Source of the DNA: Leuctra nigra
Taxonomy: Eukaryota; Arthropoda; Insecta; Plecoptera; Leuctridae
Assembly: GCA_934045905.1 (NCBI GenBank)
Contig: OW203761.1
Coordinates: 36,506,964-36,570,963, forward strand
Reading direction: 5' to 3'
DNA length: 64,000 bases
Numbering within the stretch: the first letter of the stretch is position 1; each line of letters opens with the position of its first letter. The translations under genes were made by a program, and so were the position numbers. The notes under the pieces were generated by a model. That model was not told the DNA's origin. It saw only the letters and a list, made by a program, of their open reading frames with translations, and made no database searches. Below, piece by piece: positions 60,501 through 64,000 of the stretch.

Positions 60501-63500
60501 GATCACGTATCTGCAACACACACACGTCAACATGTCACGTGACATTCACAGATCACGTATCTGCAACACACACACGTCAACATGTCACGTGACATTCACA
60601 GATCACGTATCTGCAACACAAATACGTCAACATGTCACGTGATATTCACAGATCACGTATCTGCAACACACACACGTCAACATGTCACGTGATATTCACA
60701 GATCACGTATCTGCAACACACACACGTCAACATGTCACGTGACATTCACAGATCACGTATCTGCAACACAAATACGTCAACATGTCACGTGATATTCACA
60801 GATCACGTATCTGCAACACACACACGTCAACATGTCACGTGACATTCACAGATCACGTATCTGCAACACACACACGTCAACATGTCACGTGACATTCACA
60901 GATCACGTATCTGCAACACACACACGTCAACATGTCACGTGACATTCACAGATCACGTATCTGCAACACACACACGTCAACATGTCACGTGACATTCACA
61001 GATCACGTATCTGCAACACACACACGTCAACATGTCACGTGACATTCACAGATCACGTATCTGCAACACACACACGTCAACATGTCACGTGACATTCACA
61101 GATCACGTATCTGCAACACAAATACGTCAACATGTCACGTGATATTCACAGATCACGTATCTGCAACACACACACGTCAACATGTCACGTGATATTCACA
61201 GATCACGTATCTGCAACACACACACGTCAACATGTCACGTGACATTCACAGATCACGTATCTGCAACACACACACGTCAACATGTCACGTGACATTCACA
61301 GATCACGTATCTGCAACACACACACGTCAACATGTCACGTGACATTCACAGATCACGTATCTGCAACACACACACGTCTACATGTCACGTGACATTCACA
61401 GATCACGTATCTGCAACACACACACGTCAACATGTCACGTGACATTCACAGATCACGTATCTGCAACACACACACGTCAACATGTCACGTGACATTCACA
61501 GATCACGTATCTGCAACACAAATACGTCAACATGTCACGTGATATTCACAGATCACGTATCTGCAACACACACACGTCAACATGTCACGTGATATTCTCT
61601 CAAGTGACAAGATAATTATAGAGAGAAGAGAGAGAACTTGATTTGCACGGATTGATGTATACCTTGCGACTTGCGAGGAGCTAATTTGATAGGGTATTCT
61701 GCTAGTTAGGGAAAAACAAGGTAAACGAAATTTCACATTTGAAATTTGAAATTTTCTTTCATTTTAAATTTTCTTAGTAAATGTAGGTACTAGAAAATTT
61801 GAAGTCCCATTACTAATAAGTTTTGGATATAATAAACTTAATTAAAGCTCATAGTTAATTGTAAAACGATGTGTAAATCTAAAAACACCTTGTCAAAATT
61901 ATCAAAAGTTCAAACATAAAGGTGTGGTATGCGAAAACGCGTTTGTGTTGATATTTCAGATTATTTTTGTAAAAAATCTGGTCGTCACGTTGTTCTTCCT
62001 AACACGGCAGTAACTATAGATTACATTATTTACCTCTAGATGGGAATTCTCGTCGCCCTCGACGTAGGAACATTTTATATCGTAGATATCTTTGACTAGG
62101 ATGAGATACTTCACAAGAAGATCCTGCAAGAGATGAAAACATTATTAGTAGTTGTTCAGTGCTTAGCGCTCCATGCGCTCGCTCTGAACATAGCTGACAA
62201 ACTAATCTAACTGCACGGCGCTGTTTGAACAACAATGTGTTTGAACAGTTTCATTGTGCGACATTGTTGTTGACAATAGGTTGTGTCAATATTATGTAGA
62301 ACATGGGTACTGATACTCTATGACCCGAATTTCCTGTGTGCTCTGGTCGAGAGTGTTCATTGTATTCGTACCATGTCACGTCACAAGTATTTGGCAATAC
62401 AATCTATTCTGATGAAAACAGATTTTCGCAGGTATTTCAAGCTTCTAATAAATATTAAATTTTGAATAAAGCTAACATACAACACACTTTTAGGCTGATG
62501 GGAATTTATTCGACCATCTTTTTAGTGCATATTTTCATGGTTGTATAAAACCATTGACTTCCGCTCTATATGGGATTTGCGAGACTGTCGTCGATGTATA
62601 GTGACAAAGAATACCGACCCGTTCTTACGTATAGACCAAGGTCAAATTCTTCACGCGTCCGGCTGAGATCGTCTTACATTTGAGCAGATTGCGGAGAAAC
62701 CTGACACAGTACAACAATATGCTTTTGATGTTGTCGTATTATAAAATATGTAGACAGACATGTCTTTATATTGCCAGAATCTGGTCAAGCAGTGACCAGA
62801 CTGGTCAAGCTCCGCCATCGGCGAAAGCATTCAGTGCTGCAGCTATAGCAGTCACGAATCCCATATAGAGCGGAAGATAAGCCCGTCTTCCATGATTGCG
62901 TTTTTTCATCGCAATGCGAATTCGCAGCCGCACCGTGGCTTCTCAGCCAATCAGCGCTCGAATCGCAGCATCGCATGACGTCACGAGAATCGCTGCGGAT
63001 CGTCGCTGAAAGTAGAACCAACTTCAATAATAACGCAGCGAATTTCTATCGCAGCGTTGTGCGCATGCGCGGTTACCGCTGAACCACCTCTGGACAAATG
63101 GGGGAGTCGGAAATACATGACGCGACGGCGAAAACATCGCATTCATGGAAGACGGTGACTGAAAAATCGTGCCGCAAAGCAACATTGCGACGAAAACATC
63201 GCAATGATGGAAGACGGGCTTTAATGATAAAACAAATGATCGTTTGTATGAAAGTTACCAAGTATTAACCAATTTTGAGGTAATATTTCCAAAATATTGT
63301 CACAACTTCAAAACCATTTAAATGATTAAAACAGGCTCTCGAGACTCTCTCGGCCAATCAGCTACGCGTTTGTATTATGAAGTAGTGTCACATGACTGTG
63401 TGTAGTAGTGTCTCATGACTTTGTACCCTCGAGATACCTGGAAGTTCGGTGTGAAGATGCAGTCACACCTCCACGGATTGCCGCCGAGGAAGATGTTGCC

Positions 63501-63707
63501 AACGTGACTGTTGTGCTGCAGCGCGTTGTCGAGCGCGTAGGTTGGCAACTCCGTCAGTCTGTTGCCCCGCAGACTCAAGACGCGGAAGCTCCGCAGCCAA
63601 TCGGCGCCCTCCAGCTCAGACACCGACCTGATGTTGTTATCGTCCAAGTAGATGTCGGAGATCAGCGAGTAGTGCGGGTTGCTGGCCAGCGCCTGCAAGC
63701 TCACAAT
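57572..63707 (-). CDS. Leucine-rich-repeat membrane protein, halfway / singed wings 2-like, 3' part (last three exons)
   Basis: Exons in transcript order: 63707-63438, 62123-62034 and 57754-57572, all phase 0 with GT-AG introns. The first encodes 90 aa of LRR (ISDIYLDDNNIRSV, VLSLRGNRLTELPTYALDNA) and the start of a Cys-rich C-terminal LRR cap (GNIFLGGNPWRCDCIFTPNF). The second completes the cap (DIKCSYVEGDENSHLE). The third has a further Cys (AICREP), a membrane span (LLNTILALLIVLVIGKLCY) and a short tail ending KLPWIVAKMP. The layout is a type I membrane protein with an extracellular LRR domain. From memory the NIFLGGNPWRCDC cap and the LPW-VAK tail match the insect halfway / singed wings 2 family, tied in Drosophila to ecdysone-stage development. 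The 5' exons lie beyond 64000. The last intron is filled by a minisatellite. Confidence 0.8.
57741..61594 (-). repeat. 50-bp minisatellite (about 77 units) carrying copies of the last exon's 3' splice site
   Basis: The unit contains ATCACGTATCTGCAACACAC, CGTCAACAT and the palindrome GTCACGTGAC. Units are nearly identical; variants are C-to-T after GTCACGTGA, AATACG for CACACG, and three 2-bp CA gains (near 58065, 59218 and 59417). The AATACG variants at 60616, 60766, 61116 and 61516, with linked T variants, show block duplication within the array. On the - strand each unit reads GTGTTGCAG/ATACGTGATCTGTGA: the real acceptor and first 12 exon bases of the LRR gene's last exon, then a stop codon. 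The genuine exon (57754) reads CTGTCACGC there. By spacing there are 76 extra acceptors. Confidence 0.95.
61595..62033. other. Rest of the last LRR-gene intron
   Basis: AT-rich intron sequence between the minisatellite and the exon at 62034-62123. The 5' splice site at 62033-62028 (GTAAAT on the - strand) is usable but not optimal. Nothing else seen. Confidence 0.6.
62558..62876. mobile_element. MITE-like element in the LRR-gene intron
   Basis: The end CTTCCGCTCTATATGGGATT matches the reverse complement of the right end (AATCCCATATAGAGCGGAAG) perfectly over 20 bp, with further weaker pairing. It is about 319 bp and carries no meaningful ORF. It stops two bases before the next element, so one may have inserted at the edge of the other. 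Confidence 0.75.
62879..63222. mobile_element. MITE-like element adjoining the previous one
   Basis: Ends AAGCCCGTCTTCCATGATTG and (reverse complement of right) AAGCCCGTCTTCCATCATTG are inverted repeats. The interior repeats CGAAAACATCGCA, AATCGCAGC and CTGCGG-type phrases, probably subterminal transposase sites. It is CpG-rich compared with the surrounding intron. The target duplication could not be fixed. Confidence 0.75.
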
Positions 63708-63866
63708 CTGTGGCAGAACAAGATGGTGTTTTGTGCCGTAATGACTCACATTCTACTGCTATGACGCGCGAGTAGTGCGGGTTGCTGGCCAGCGCCTGCA
63801 ACCTCACGAGAACAAGAATGTAGTTTTGTGCCAGAGAGGCTCACATTCTACTGCGTGTACATTCAA
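63665..63866. repeat. About 100-bp tandem duplication across the 3' splice site of the LRR-cap exon
   Basis: GAGTAGTGCGGGTTGCTGGC then CAGCGCCTGCAA occurs at 63667 and again at 63770. Both are followed by related CTCAC, AACAAG, TTTTGTGCC and CTCACATTCTACTG blocks. The first copy is the start of the exon 63438-63707 with its acceptor. In the second, upstream on the - strand, the CCACAG acceptor is altered (TTGTTCTCGTGAG), though an in-line TTGCAG remains. Extra exon sequence therefore sits upstream of the real exon. Confidence 0.75.
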
Positions 63867-64000
63867 AATATCTCAGTGAGGAATTGAGTAGACAAGAGGC
63901 GCTCCTGCAAAACATTGTTCTGATAAAATGGAAATGATATTGATCAAAAACGGACTTAACGCATAAATTGCGGATAGTTTTAAACTATTTATAACAATAA
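63867..64000. other. Intron of the LRR gene running out of the window
   Basis: No exon is visible upstream of 63707 within the window; the remaining LRR exons and the start must be beyond 64000. Confidence 0.5.

Noticed and set aside
57741..61594. CRISPR-like array
   Set aside because: Units are contiguous 50-bp repeats with no unique spacers, in a eukaryotic intron. It is a minisatellite.
63408..63764. 118-codon + strand frame opposite the LRR exon
   Set aside because: It is a shadow of the LRR-cap exon, whose - strand translation is clearly protein-like.

Overview
The window is eukaryotic, from a draft assembly (one run of 200 N at 28658-28857). It is AT-rich, has GT-AG introns, tRNA- and 5S-derived SINEs and many short inverted-repeat elements. 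It also carries the 3' half of a leucine-rich-repeat gene that I recall as the insect halfway / singed wings 2 type. An insect is the best reading. The repeat landscape would suit a hemipteran such as a planthopper, but that is an impression.

Bases 1 to about 41,950 hold no gene I can support. They contain MITE-like elements (3488, 14942, 30038, 30444, 32122), a 5S-derived SINE (17712), a dispersed repeat family with GAGCGAGC-type motifs (9.5 kb and 16.3 kb) and one small ORF that is probably a transposon relic (11061).

Bases 42.4-57.0 kb hold a tandem duplication of an eight-exon gene on the + strand. Copy 1 (42774-50601, 508 aa) has an N-terminal helical region, a Ser/acidic linker and two double-stranded-RNA-binding domains (dsRBDs). 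Copy 2 (52328-56937, 405 aa) keeps the same exon order and phases. All paired coding exons differ by multiples of three. Its second dsRBD has decayed and its reading frame now ends in a 17-residue hydrophobic tail. In both copies, reading through two particular 5' splice sites gives open, related C-terminal tails, which points to conserved intron-retention isoforms.

Bases 57.57-63.7 kb hold the last three exons seen of the LRR membrane-protein gene on the - strand, convergent with dsRBD copy 2. Its last intron is a roughly 3.85-kb minisatellite of 50-bp units. Every unit copies the 3' splice site and the first 12 coding bases of the last exon, then has a stop codon.

Four separate tandem duplications in these three genes start or end across exon-intron junctions. 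In addition, an hAT-like insertion has duplicated a 5' splice site as its target site. That repeated involvement of splice junctions is the most unusual pattern in the window.
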